Positions 29,814-38,697 of a DNA stretch of 64,000 nucleotides are shown in pieces. Source of the DNA: Pseudohalioglobus sediminis (GTDB lineage: Bacteria > Pseudomonadota > Gammaproteobacteria > Pseudomonadales > Halieaceae); assembly GCF_008370495.1 (NCBI RefSeq), contig NZ_VTUX01000001.1:1-64000 (forward strand), read 5' to 3'. A program made the translations under genes and the position numbers. Under the pieces are notes generated by a model. That model ran no database searches. It was given only the letters and a program-made list of their open reading frames with translations, and was not told the DNA's origin. Position 1 is the first letter of the stretch. Each line of letters begins with the position of its first letter.

Positions 29814-31243
29814 TGTCCTGCCCCCTCCCAGTTGCGCACGTCGACAAAGTGGCCTGCCACCGCTGCCGCCGCGGCCATGGCCGGGCTCACCAGGTGCGTG
29901 CGGCCACCAAAGCCTTGCCGGCCCTCGAAGTTCCGGTTGGAGGTGGAAGCGCAGTGCTCACCCGCGCCGAGCTTGTCTGCGTTCATGGCCAGGCACATTG
30001 AGCAGCCGGGCTCGCGCCACTCCATGCCCGCCTCGATAAATACCTTATCCAGCCCCTCGGACTCGGCCTGTTTCTTGACTTCACCGGAGCCGGGCACCAC
30101 CAGCGCCTGCTTGATACTGCTCGCCACGCGATGACCCCGCACCACTTCAGCGGCTGCGCGCAAGTCCTCGATCCGGGAATTGGTACACGAGCCGATGAAC
30201 ACGCGATCCGGACGAATCGCCGAAATGCTGGAGCCCGCTTCCAGACCCATGTACTCGAGGGCGCGGGTGACCGCGGCTTTCTGCGTGGCATCCTCGATCT
30301 CGGCCGGGTCGGGCAGTACGCCATCCACGGGCAGGACCATCTCCGGAGAAGTGCCCCAGGTTACCTGTGGCTTGATGTCCTCGCCCTGCAGGGTGACTAC
30401 TGCGTCGAACTGGGCATCGTCATCCGAGTGCAAATTGCGCCAGGCGCTGACCGCCCGCTCCCACATCTCGCCCTGCGGCGCATAGGGGCGCCCCTGGACA
30501 TATTCCAGCGTGGTGTCATCCACCGCCACCATGCCCATGCGCGCACCGGCCTCAATCGACATGTTACACAGGGTCATGCGCCCCTCCATGGACATGTCCC
30601 GCACCACCTGGCCGCCAAACTCGATCGCGTAACCGGTACCGCCGGCGGTGCCGATCTTGCCGATGATCGCCAGGGCAACGTCCTTGGCGGAGACGCCCGC
30701 CTGGAGCTTACCGTCGACCCGCACCAGCATGTTCTTCATCTTCTGCTGAATCAGTGTCTGCGTGGCCAGTGCATGTTCCACTTCCGATGTGCCGATGCCA
30801 TGGGCCAGCGCGCCCAATGCACCGTGCGTGGAGGTGTGGGAGTCGCCACACACCACGGTCATTCCCGGCAGCGTGGCGCCCTGCTCCGGGCCCACCACAT
30901 GCACGATGCCCTGGCGCACGTCATTGATGTCGAATTTGACCAGTTCGAACTCATCGCAGTTTTCATCGAGGGTCTGCACCTGCAGGCGGGAGACCGGGTC
31001 CTCGATCGCGGCCACGCCCCCGGCGCGCTCGCGACGTTCCGTGGGGACGTTGTGATCCGGCACCGCCAGGTTGGCGTCGCGGCGCCAAGGCGCGCGACCC
31101 GCCAGGCGCAGGCCTTCAAATGCCTGCGGCGAGGTCACTTCGTGAATCAACTGGCGATCAATATAGATCAGCGCGCTGCCGTCCTCGCGCTGTTCCACCA
31201 GGTGGCTGTGCCACAATTTATCGTAAAGGGTTTGCCCGGCCAT
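29810..31243 (-). CDS. leuC: 3-isopropylmalate dehydratase large subunit
   Basis: The 477-residue aconitase-family subunit binds a 4Fe-4S cluster with cysteines in [14 protein letters not shown] and [22 protein letters not shown] near residue 135 is canonical. It is the first gene of leuC-leuD-leuB-asd, has a good sigma70 promoter at 31280-31308 and is divergent from a LysR regulator. Confidence 0.97.
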   Translation of the reverse strand: MAGQTLYDKLWHSHLVEQREDGSALIYIDRQLIHEVTSPQAFEGLRLAGRAPWRRDANLAVPDHNVPTERRERAGGVAAIEDPVSRLQVQTLDENCDEFELVKFDINDVRQGIVHVVGPEQGATLPGMTVVCGDSHTSTHGALGALAHGIGTSEVEHALATQTLIQQKMKNMLVRVDGKLQAGVSAKDVALAIIGKIGTAGGTGYAIEFGGQVVRDMSMEGRMTLCNMSIEAGARMGMVAVDDTTLEYVQGRPYAPQGEMWERAVSAWRNLHSDDDAQFDAVVTLQGEDIKPQVTWGTSPEMVLPVDGVLPDPAEIEDATQKAAVTRALEYMGLEAGSSISAIRPDRVFIGSCTNSRIEDLRAAAEVVRGHRVASSIKQALVVPGSGEVKKQAESEGLDKVFIEAGMEWREPGCSMCLAMNADKLGAGEHCASTSNRNFEGRQGFGGRTHLVSPAMAAAAAVAGHFVDVRNWEGAGQ

Positions 31244-31279
31244 GAGTTACCTCCGCATCAGGTCTGCTACAGGGCGGGA

Positions 31280-31308
31280 ATTATGGGCTTGCAACAACAA
31301 TTACTCAA
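31280..31308 (-). promoter_or_regulatory. Sigma70 promoter of leuCDB-asd
   Basis: On the minus strand TTGAGT (31308-31303) is separated by exactly 17 bp from CATAAT (31285-31280), giving a strong sigma70 match. Transcription would start near 31273, about 30 nt before the leuC ATG at 31243. The AT-rich DNA between this promoter and the lysR ATG at 31350 is where a LysR-type regulator would be expected to bind. Confidence 0.7.
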
Positions 31309-31349
31309 ATTTATTATTTTTATCCACTGGATTACCAAAAGGAATACAT

Positions 31350-32225
31350 ATGGATCTGCAGACCTTGCAGGCGTTTATGCTGGTTGCCGAGAACAACTCC
31401 TTCTCGCAGGCTGCGGAAAAGCTCCACCTCACCCAGCCCGCCGTCAGCAAACGCATTGCCCTGCTGGAGGAACAACTGGGCGCGCCGCTGTTTGACCGTA
31501 TCGGCCGGCAGGTCAGCCTGACCGAAGCCGGGACGGCACTGCTGCCCCACGCCAAGGCGGTGCAGCAGGAGCTGGCGGCAGCAGAGCGCGCCGTGCGCGA
31601 CCTTTCCGGTGAGGTGGGCGGTGAGCTGCGCCTCGCCACCAGCCACCACATCGGACTGCATCGGCTGCCACCGGTACTCAGCCGCTTCAGTCGCGACTAT
31701 CCAGGCGTGCACATCGATATCGATTTCATGGACTCAGAGCAGGCCTATGAACTGATCTCCCAGGGCAAATCAGAACTGGCGGTGGTGACGCTTGCGCCGA
31801 CCCAGGAAAGCACCCTGGTAGCGAACCCGATCTGGCATGACCCACTGGACATCATGATTGCTCGCGACCATGCCCTGCTGCGCGGCGACAGGGTTCCGGA
31901 CCTCGCGGCACTGAGCCAGCATCCTGCCATCCTCCCGGGCCTGAACACCTATACGGGACAGATCATCAAGCGCCTGTTCGACGCACACGAACTCGCGCTG
32001 CAGGTATCGCTGGCCACCAACTACCTGGAGACCATTCGCATGATGGCGACGGTGGGGCTGGGCTGGACCATGCTGCCGCGCAGTATGCGCGACGAGTCAC
32101 TGTCGACGATTGACGTGGCAGGCGTGGCCGCCGAACGCACTCTCGGTCTGGTGTACCACCGCGGCCGCAGCCTGTCCCGGGCCGCGCAGGCATTCATCGA
32201 TACACTGCTGGAGTTTGCCGACTAG
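31350..32225 (+). CDS. LysR-type transcriptional regulator, divergent from leuC
   Basis: The 291-residue protein has the N-terminal winged HTH (residues 1-60, including SFSQAAEKLHLTQPAVSKRI) and a C-terminal effector-binding domain. ATG 31350 fits because it gives the standard LysR start MDLQTLQAFMLVAE and has AAAAGGA upstream; the open frame reaches further upstream without family similarity. Its position, divergent from leuC, matches the unnamed LysR gene beside leuC in Pseudomonas. A role in leu control is inferred from position. It converges with the thioesterase gene, sharing bases 32222-32225. Confidence 0.92.
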   Translation: MDLQTLQAFMLVAENNSFSQAAEKLHLTQPAVSKRIALLEEQLGAPLFDRIGRQVSLTEAGTALLPHAKAVQQELAAAERAVRDLSGEVGGELRLATSHHIGLHRLPPVLSRFSRDYPGVHIDIDFMDSEQAYELISQGKSELAVVTLAPTQESTLVANPIWHDPLDIMIARDHALLRGDRVPDLAALSQHPAILPGLNTYTGQIIKRLFDAHELALQVSLATNYLETIRMMATVGLGWTMLPRSMRDESLSTIDVAGVAAERTLGLVYHRGRSLSRAAQAFIDTLLEFAD

Positions 32226-32716
32226 GCGGGTTTGTCATCCTCCAGCAGCCCCTGCAGGGTCACCGGCTTAACCAGTCCGTCCTGGGACATACCCGGGTGA
32301 TCAGGAAAGTAGAAGGTGGCGTTGAAACGGGCGACTACACCACGCTCGTTACGGATTACGCCGCGCGCAAAACCGAACAGGCGCTTTAGCTCCACGCCCT
32401 CCTGCCGGGTTTCGATCCATTGCCCCTGCTTGGCAGCGGAAATGAAATCCATGCTCAGGTTGATAGTCGGGGCCCCGGCAATTTTTCCCCGCGCCATGTT
32501 GGCCCATGAGGCTGCGGCGATATCCGCCAGCGTCATCAGTGCGCCGCCGTGGCAGATTCCCATGGTATTGCTGTGCTGGGGGCCGACAATAATGCCGAAC
32601 TCCACCCCCTCTCCGTCCGCCTTGCGGTAAAGCGGCTTCAGGTTGTCGGTAAACCCGTAACCCAGCGGCAGCGATTCATAACCCGCCGGTGCTGTAGTCA
32701 TCGCATCATCACTCAT
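32222..32716 (-). CDS. PaaI/hotdog-fold thioesterase family protein
   Basis: The 164-residue protein has a single hotdog domain with SNTMGICHGGALMTLADIA, the typical 'HGG' active-site helix of the 4HBT/PaaI family, and an FISAAKQGQWIE strand. It probably hydrolyses acyl-CoA thioesters; the substrate is unknown. I chose ATG 32716 (MSDDAMTTAP) because the longer reading has low-complexity residues with no family match. It overlaps the end of the lysR gene by 4 bp tail to tail. Confidence 0.8.
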   Translation of the reverse strand: MSDDAMTTAPAGYESLPLGYGFTDNLKPLYRKADGEGVEFGIIVGPQHSNTMGICHGGALMTLADIAAASWANMARGKIAGAPTINLSMDFISAAKQGQWIETRQEGVELKRLFGFARGVIRNERGVVARFNATFYFPDHPGMSQDGLVKPVTLQGLLEDDKPA

Positions 32717-32738
32717 ACTGTGTCTCGATTGCGTCGCA

Positions 32739-33194
32739 TTAGAAAATACCCATCGCCACGCCGGCGGCCAGCGCCTGGCCCAGGTCCCGCGCTGCATCGC
32801 GATGCTGCGCACTGACCTCACCGCGCAGGATGGTCGCTTCTGTGGCCTCTGTGAACGGAATGCCGGCCAGTATGCGCTGTGCCTGTCGCACCGCGCCACG
32901 CCCGTCATTGCCCGCACTGATCAGCAGCGCGTAGGGCAACACCAGGTCGCGGTCGATGGCAGGGTAGAACACCCGGTCCAGAAAGTCCTTGGCGCCGCCG
33001 CTGAGTGAACCGCTGTTCTCCGCAGCGACCAACAACAGCGCATCGCTCTCGGCGAGGTCTGCTACCCCCGCGTCGCAAGCGCGGCGCAGGGAGACGCTCA
33101 CCCCTGCTTCGAGCGAGGCGCCTGCCACCGCAGCCTGCGCCAGCCGCGCGCAGTTGCCGCTCTGCGTGTGATACACAACCAGTAAGCGAGACAT
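32739..33194 (-). CDS. Flavodoxin-like / NAD(P)H-dependent reductase family protein
   Basis: The 151-residue protein begins MSRLLVVYHTQSGNCARLAQ, a flavodoxin-type FMN phosphate loop, and continues with LLLVAAENSGSLSGGAKDFLDRVF, resembling the flavodoxin aromatic-loop region. It is probably a small soluble flavoprotein. ATG 33194 is the best start; another at 33212 would add six residues. It lies 22 bp upstream of the thioesterase gene and may form an operon with it. Function is not known. Confidence 0.7.
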   Translation of the reverse strand: MSRLLVVYHTQSGNCARLAQAAVAGASLEAGVSVSLRRACDAGVADLAESDALLLVAAENSGSLSGGAKDFLDRVFYPAIDRDLVLPYALLISAGNDGRGAVRQAQRILAGIPFTEATEATILRGEVSAQHRDAARDLGQALAAGVAMGIF

Positions 33195-33317
33195 GGAGCC
33201 GTTTCCGTGCATGATCAGGCCGAATTGGAACACAGGCGGCGGTATCACGCCACGATCATTGCTGCCGCAAGCGCCTTTCTGTTGTAATAGCGCCCCGCAA
33301 TCCAACGGAGATATCAC

Positions 33318-34343
33318 ATGGGTGAAACCAACAGGCAGTGGCTGCTGCAACAGCGCCCCGTCGGCATGATCGGCCCCGAACACTTCGAACTCAGGGCAGG
33401 CCCCCTGCCCGAGCCTGACCTCGATGCCGGGCAGGTGCTGGTAAAAACCCTGATGCTGGGATTTGATCCGGCGATGCGCGGCTGGGTGGAAGATGTGCGT
33501 AGCTACCTGCCCCCCGTGGAACTTGGGGCCCCGATGCGCGCCAGCGGCATTGGCCAGATCGTCGCCTCACGCAACCCCGAGCTCCCCGAAGGAGCCCTGG
33601 TGCAGGGCTTGCTGAACTGGCAGGAGTACTCCATCGGCGACCCGAAAAGCGAAATTCCGCCGCGTGTGCTGCCGGAGGGCGTCACGCCGTCGATGGCGCT
33701 GAGTGTTTTCGGCACCACCAGTCTCACCGCTTACTTCGGCCTCCTCGATGTGGGCCAGCCGCAACAGGGTGAGACCGTGCTGGTGTCCGGCGCAGCGGGC
33801 GCCACCGGCTCGGTTGTGGCGCAGATTGCCCGTCTCAAGGGCTGCCGCGTAATCGGCATTGCCGGTGGCAGCGAGAAGTGCCAGTGGCTGCAGGAGAAGT
33901 GCGGCCTGGACGGCGTTATCGACTACAAAAGCGAGAACATCGATGCGCGCCTGGCCGAACTGTGCCCGCAGGGCATCAACGTGTTCTTCGACAATGTCGG
34001 CGGAGAAACACTGGAAACTGCCATCAACCACATGGCTGACTTCGGGCGCATCGTGCTGTGCGGGGCGATCAGCCAGTACAACGAGGCCACGCCGCAGCCG
34101 GGACCCAGCAACCTGATGCTCCTGGTTGCCAGGCGGATTCGGATGCAGGGATTCATCGTACTGGATTACCTCGACCGCGCTGACGAGGCCTTTGCCGACC
34201 TGGCCACCTGGGTCATGGCGGGTGACATCGCCTGGCGTGAAGATATCCAGTCGGGTTTCGAGAATATCCCGGCCACATTGCAGCGCCTGTTTGACGGACG
34301 CAACCAGGGCAAGCAATTGCTGCAACTGGCCGACCCGGAATAG
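33318..34343 (+). CDS. NADP-dependent oxidoreductase, MDR family (CurA / leukotriene-B4 dehydrogenase type)
   Basis: The 341-residue zinc-free medium-chain reductase has the Rossmann motif VSGAAGATGSVVAQIA near residue 158 and the family strand GFDPAMRGWV near residue 50. Related enzymes reduce the double bond of enones such as curcumin or 15-oxo-prostaglandins. The physiological substrate here is unknown. The gene starts 123 bp from the flavodoxin-like gene in the opposite direction. Confidence 0.88.
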   Translation: MGETNRQWLLQQRPVGMIGPEHFELRAGPLPEPDLDAGQVLVKTLMLGFDPAMRGWVEDVRSYLPPVELGAPMRASGIGQIVASRNPELPEGALVQGLLNWQEYSIGDPKSEIPPRVLPEGVTPSMALSVFGTTSLTAYFGLLDVGQPQQGETVLVSGAAGATGSVVAQIARLKGCRVIGIAGGSEKCQWLQEKCGLDGVIDYKSENIDARLAELCPQGINVFFDNVGGETLETAINHMADFGRIVLCGAISQYNEATPQPGPSNLMLLVARRIRMQGFIVLDYLDRADEAFADLATWVMAGDIAWREDIQSGFENIPATLQRLFDGRNQGKQLLQLADPE

Positions 34344-34370
34344 TTATCCACAGCTTATCCTGTGGATAAC
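34343..34370. promoter_or_regulatory. Inverted pair of consensus DnaA boxes
   Basis: GTTATCCACAG (34343-34353) and CTGTGGATAAC (34360-34370) are perfect inverted copies separated by 6 bp. Each contains the exact consensus DnaA box TTATCCACA (34344-34352 and, inverted, 34361-34369). The repeat directly follows the reductase TAG (34341-34343) and could also act as a hairpin terminator, but no T-run follows. DnaA binding is inferred from sequence only. Confidence 0.45.
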
Positions 34371-34655
34371 TATGGGGACAGATGTCGACCCTGTCCCCCG
34401 CCCCCGGCTCGCCGCAAGCGCCCACCGGCAACGCGGCGACGCTGACTGGGCGGGTTTTAAATCCCTAAATCAATAACTTACGGTTTTTTTATAGGCTTTT
34501 TGGCCTGTCACATGGCTGAAACACTTGAAATACAGGTGTCTGCGGCCCTGTGTGGATAGTATTCCCTGGCTAAGGTTGGCAGTTACTCACCTTTGAGAGC
34601 CCGCCGCTGGCAAGTTTCCTATTTTTCGCGCCTTCGTGCGCGGTTCCAGGCGCAC
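34344..34655. other. 312-bp intergenic region with DnaA-box-like sites
   Basis: No credible gene was found here. The region starts with a perfect inverted repeat, described separately at 34343-34370. A third box-like 9-mer, TGTGGATAG, is at 34551-34559. Between them is an AT-rich part (about 34455-34500) with a T7 run. A GC hairpin, CGCGC/GCGCG around CTTCGT, is near 34627-34642. No T-tract terminator is convincing for either the reductase (+) or rlmKL (-). Confidence 0.5.
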
Positions 34656-36860
34656 TTAAAGATGGGCTATCTGCCAGCAGCAGTGAATGCGTTTGTTGCG
34701 CTGGAAATCCGGGTCCAGCGTCTGCGCGGTGATATCAGTGCAGTCAAAATCCTGCAGCAAGGATTCATCGAGTTTGAAACCCCGGCGATTGTTGGAAAAG
34801 TACAGCGTGCCGTCGGGGCGCAGCCTGGCCATGGCATCCCGTACCAGTTGCTCATGGTCGCGCTGCACGTCAAAGCTCCCCTCCATGGCCTTGGAATTGG
34901 AAAACGAGGGCGGGTCGAGCAGGATGAGGTCGTATTCCTCCTTGTCTTGCGCTAGCCATTGCAGGCAGTTGGCGCGGATACGGCGATGCTTGTCCTCGCC
35001 CAGGCCATTGTGGGCCAGGTTCTTGCGTAACCAGTCGAGGTAGGTATTGGACATATCCACACTGGTGGTCCTGCGCGCACCGCCCAGCGCCGCCTGCACC
35101 GTGGCGCTGCCGGTATAACAAAACAGGTTGAGAAAGTCCTTGCCCCGGGCCTCGCCGCCGATGCGCAAGCGCAGGGGACGGTGATCGAGAAACAGGCCGG
35201 TGTCCAGGTAGTCGTGCAGGTTCACCAGCAGCTTCGCTGCGCCTTCATTGACGCTGATAAATTCACCCCTGCTGTCCTGCTTTTCGTACTGCGCCTCGCC
35301 GCGTTGCCTGCGCCGCTGCTTGTAGACGATGTGGGAGGCTGCAATGCCCAGCGCTTCCGGCAGCGCGGCACGCACCTCGCCGAGGCGCCGGCTCGCGGCT
35401 TCCGGGTCAACGCCCTTTGGGGCCTGGTATTCCGCCACGTGTGCCCACTCGCCGTAGATATCGACAGCTACCGCGTACTCAGGCATATCGGCATCGTAAA
35501 CGCGGTAACACTGCACCTGCTCGCGCTTGATCCAGGAGCCCAGGCGCTTGCGGTTCTTGCGCACGCGATTGGCAAACATGACGGCGCCATCACTGAGTTC
35601 ACCCGGGGCCGATGCCGCGGTAGCTGAAAGCGCGGCGCTTGCCGGCGAAGCGCCCGGCCCGCTATCACGCAGCACATTGCCCTGCAGCTGGAACAGCAAC
35701 AGTTGCACCTCCAGCGCGCCATTGAACAGGCGATAACGCTTATGGCTACGCAAGCCGATGGCCTTGCCCAGATCGAGGTCCGAGGTCAGCACCGCGGCTT
35801 CCCAGTCAGGGAACTCGCGCACCATGGCCTCGCCGAGCTGGCGGTACAGGTAAGCCAGACTCTCTTTATCCCCCAGCCGTTCACCGTAAGGCGGATTGCA
35901 AACCAGCAGCCCACAGGGCATCGGCCTGTGGGTGGGCTTCTTCAACTCACCCAGCGACTTGCAACTGACGCGCACGGCTTTTTCCAACCCCGCCGCGGCA
36001 ATATTTTCCTGCGCCCGGCGAATCACTTTCGGGTCGGCGTCATAGCCGCGCATCTCGGGCAACTGGCTGTTTCGACCGCGCTCCGCCCTGCTGCGGGCAT
36101 CGGTAAGCATGGCCTGCCATTGTGGCGCATTGAAATCCCGCAAACGCTCAAAACCAAAGCGCTTGCGGCCAAGCCCGGGGGCGATATCCGCCGCCATCAT
36201 GGCCCCCTCCAGCAACAGCGTCGCCGCACCGCACATGGGATCGATCAGTGCCCCGCCCCGGGCCGCCATGCCCGGCCAGTCAGCGCGCAGCAGGATGGCG
36301 GCCGCGAGATTTTCTTTCAGCGGCGCAGCACCGGCCCTGGCGCGGTAGCCGCGCTGGTGCAGGGAGCCGCCAGAGTAGTCCACGGCGACTACGGCGCGCC
36401 CCTTGCTCAGGCGAATATTGAGGCGGACATCGGGATTGCGGCGCTCGACATTGGGGCGCTGGCCGCCGTGCTCACTGAACCAGTCCACCACCGCGTCCTT
36501 GCTGCGCTGCGCGCCGAACTGGGTATTGCGGATACTGGCGCTCTGGCCGGAAAAATCGATAGCAAAACTCTGCTGCGGGCTGAACAGGCTCGACCAGGCG
36601 AAGGTTTTCAGCTGCGAGTAAAGCTGGTCGCCATCCGTCGCCTCTACCGTCATCAGCGGCCGCAGGATGCGGTTAGCCAGGCGCGACCAGAGGCAGGCCC
36701 GGTAACCGATCGACAGCGGTCCATGGAAATATACCCCCGCTACCGTCTCCCGGGCCGACTCGGCGCCCAGTGCCAGCAGCTCATCAAGCAGCAGGTTTTC
36801 CAGCCCTCGCGGGCAGGCGGCGAACCAGCGGTCCGCCGGGGAGTTACCGGCCTGGCTCAC
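34656..36860 (-). CDS. rlmL: Bifunctional 23S rRNA methyltransferase RlmK/RlmL
   Basis: The 734-residue fusion methylates G2445 (RlmL half) and m7G2069 (RlmK half) of 23S rRNA. The N-terminal half contains a THUMP domain (about residues 45-155) and the methylase motif VCNPPYGERLG near 330. The C-terminal half has a second SAM-binding region and DPPSFSNSKAMEG near 655. The start is GTG, overlapping the upstream HTH gene by 4 bp (GTGA). A longer linker between the halves (about residues 400-430) is Ala/Ser rich. Confidence 0.95.
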   Translation of the reverse strand: MSQAGNSPADRWFAACPRGLENLLLDELLALGAESARETVAGVYFHGPLSIGYRACLWSRLANRILRPLMTVEATDGDQLYSQLKTFAWSSLFSPQQSFAIDFSGQSASIRNTQFGAQRSKDAVVDWFSEHGGQRPNVERRNPDVRLNIRLSKGRAVVAVDYSGGSLHQRGYRARAGAAPLKENLAAAILLRADWPGMAARGGALIDPMCGAATLLLEGAMMAADIAPGLGRKRFGFERLRDFNAPQWQAMLTDARSRAERGRNSQLPEMRGYDADPKVIRRAQENIAAAGLEKAVRVSCKSLGELKKPTHRPMPCGLLVCNPPYGERLGDKESLAYLYRQLGEAMVREFPDWEAAVLTSDLDLGKAIGLRSHKRYRLFNGALEVQLLLFQLQGNVLRDSGPGASPASAALSATAASAPGELSDGAVMFANRVRKNRKRLGSWIKREQVQCYRVYDADMPEYAVAVDIYGEWAHVAEYQAPKGVDPEAASRRLGEVRAALPEALGIAASHIVYKQRRRQRGEAQYEKQDSRGEFISVNEGAAKLLVNLHDYLDTGLFLDHRPLRLRIGGEARGKDFLNLFCYTGSATVQAALGGARRTTSVDMSNTYLDWLRKNLAHNGLGEDKHRRIRANCLQWLAQDKEEYDLILLDPPSFSNSKAMEGSFDVQRDHEQLVRDAMARLRPDGTLYFSNNRRGFKLDESLLQDFDCTDITAQTLDPDFQRNKRIHCCWQIAHL

Positions 36861-37606
36861 ACTTTTTTACGCTTTGCGGCCGGTGCGCGCTTGCGCTTGG
36901 GTGCAGCTTTTTTCTTTGCCGGTGTTTTTTTCGGGGCCGCAGCCTTCGAGCGCGTCGTGCGCTTCTTGCCGGCGGTACTGCGCGCGGCAGAACGGCGCGG
37001 TTCATTGGCAGCCTTTTCCTTGGCCATTACATCCAGCACCAGGTTGCTGGAACTCTCCATGTAGTGAATGTAGCGCGCAAATTCGTCATCGCTGAACTGG
37101 CGCAGCACATCGTGCTGGCGATACAGGTTGACGAACCGGCGCTCGCGCTCGTACTGCTTGGGGATGGTCAACACACCCAGCTGCTCCAGCGTTTGCTCCA
37201 GGGCCGGATTGTAGGTGCGCATGAACTTGATCAGGAAAGGGATCGGGTCATGCCGGGCCAACAGCGAGGCCGCCCGCAACATGAGCTCCAGCGGCATGAT
37301 GGTCTGCCCGCGCTCGATATCCTCCAGCACGGTGTTGTCAGACAGGCCCAGGCTCTCAGACAGCTCCTTGATGGACAGGCCAGCGGTTTCGCGGGCGTCG
37401 CGCAGGAAGTGCCCGGCTTCCGCCATCGCCTCCAGCCGCTCCGGCTCCAGCTGGTTGAGCACAGTGGTGCGCAGCCAGGTCTCGCCGAACATCGCCGTCA
37501 TGGTCGCCGTGTTCTTTGCCAGTTCAAAGGTGCTGCCCGCGACCTGCCCGGTGAGTCGGCGCAGGGAAGCAATCAGCGTGTCGTGGTCTTGGTCGTCTTT
37601 TGCCAT
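36857..37606 (-). CDS. XRE-like HTH protein with histone-H1-like lysine-rich C-terminus
   Basis: The 249-residue protein has an XRE-type helix-turn-helix at about residues 68-118 (ETAGLSIKELSESLGLSD). A helical segment follows, and the last ~55 residues are almost only Lys, Arg, Ala and Pro, including KKTPAKKKAAPKRKRAP. That composition resembles the AlgP/H1-like tails of pseudomonads, which bind DNA nonspecifically. It overlaps rlmL by 4 bp, so the two are co-translated. The target is unknown. Confidence 0.75.
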   Translation of the reverse strand: MAKDDQDHDTLIASLRRLTGQVAGSTFELAKNTATMTAMFGETWLRTTVLNQLEPERLEAMAEAGHFLRDARETAGLSIKELSESLGLSDNTVLEDIERGQTIMPLELMLRAASLLARHDPIPFLIKFMRTYNPALEQTLEQLGVLTIPKQYERERRFVNLYRQHDVLRQFSDDEFARYIHYMESSSNLVLDVMAKEKAANEPRRSAARSTAGKKRTTRSKAAAPKKTPAKKKAAPKRKRAPAAKRKKV

Positions 37607-37620
37607 GGGTACAGGATAGC

Positions 37621-38697
37621 CTATTGTGAGGGCACCGCGAAATCCTTGCTTGCCCCGGCTGACGGCGGCAGTCCTACCTCAATGGCAAAGATATCGCGCA
37701 ATATCCCCTGCCACTCCAGGTACTGGTTATCCAGCGTTCCCGTCAGCCTGTACACCTGGCCGCTCGCCTCGATCAGGGTAGGTGCCGTTTCATTGTTGAA
37801 GCCACCGGCCAGCTCCGCCAGGTCCTGCTCCTGCAAGCGGTAGGCGCGGTAGGCGTAATAGCTCTGCTGCATCGCCGAGAAACTGCCGCGCCGGCCGGCG
37901 CTGTCACGCGTCGCCGCGCGCTGCAGGTACTCCTCCTTGTACAATGACTGCTCGCGGTCGTACTGACGCCAGAGCGAGTAGGTTTCTGCCATGCGGTCGT
38001 GCAACTGCCCGTACTGTTCATCTACGTGGTCAATGAACTGGTACTCCTGGTTGCGGATGCGCAGTACCCGTTCGATCATTGGATCACCCTCGGCGGGCAG
38101 GCCCAGCAGGCGGTAGGGCTCCGCTTCACCGCCTGCCAGGTAACTGGCGAAAGCTTCCGGCGCCAGTGCTGCGGCATAGCGCATCAGCGCAATATGCCTG
38201 ATGGCTGCGATCGTTGCCGCATCCAGCTGCAGACGAACCGCATCCAGGTCTGCGGCAATCTCCCGGTAGAGCCCGGCAAAAGGGTCAGCTCCAGGGGGCA
38301 CCGGATAGTCGTCCTCTGCAGCTTCGGCGACGTACTCACGTTGCAGCCAGACACGACCGCTTGCGTCGCGCCCTGACAGATGCAGGCGCAGGCGCTGCCC
38401 GGTTGATTCAACGATGCGCCCTTCCAGCAACAACTCATACAGCGCATTGGGGCGTGGCACCACACGGACGGCTCCCCATTGCCCGGCGTCCTGCAGCGCA
38501 CGCTGCAGGTTGACCGGCAGGTATTGCGCCTCGGCCTCGCGGATTCGCGGGAAGATGCGCAGCTCGGTATGGGTGGCAACATCCGCGGGAATACCGGGGT
38601 CAAACACCACCACGCCCACATCCAGGTGTGTGTCGGCGTGAGCAGCAAATGCCAGCGCGAGGCAGCAGCAGCAGCATAACAGGGAACGCCAACTCAC
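37621..38697 (-). CDS. Exported protein of unknown function
   Basis: The 358-residue protein has an N-terminal signal peptide whose hydrophobic core contains five cysteines in a row (LLCCCCCLALAFAAHA), with likely cleavage after AHA. The mature part starts DTHLDVGVVVFDPGIP, contains a helical region in the second half, and ends without a membrane anchor. I do not recognise a family. The GTG start overlaps the upstream lipoprotein gene by 4 bp (GTGA), so the two probably act together in the envelope. Confidence 0.65.
   Translation of the reverse strand: MSWRSLLCCCCCLALAFAAHADTHLDVGVVVFDPGIPADVATHTELRIFPRIREAEAQYLPVNLQRALQDAGQWGAVRVVPRPNALYELLLEGRIVESTGQRLRLHLSGRDASGRVWLQREYVAEAAEDDYPVPPGADPFAGLYREIAADLDAVRLQLDAATIAAIRHIALMRYAAALAPEAFASYLAGGEAEPYRLLGLPAEGDPMIERVLRIRNQEYQFIDHVDEQYGQLHDRMAETYSLWRQYDREQSLYKEEYLQRAATRDSAGRRGSFSAMQQSYYAYRAYRLQEQDLAELAGGFNNETAPTLIEASGQVYRLTGTLDNQYLEWQGILRDIFAIEVGLPPSAGASKDFAVPSQ

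Noticed and set aside
34343-34655. Chromosomal replication origin
   Set aside because: DnaA-box-like sites are present but no dnaA, dnaN, gyrB or mnmG lies nearby, and only three boxes are seen.
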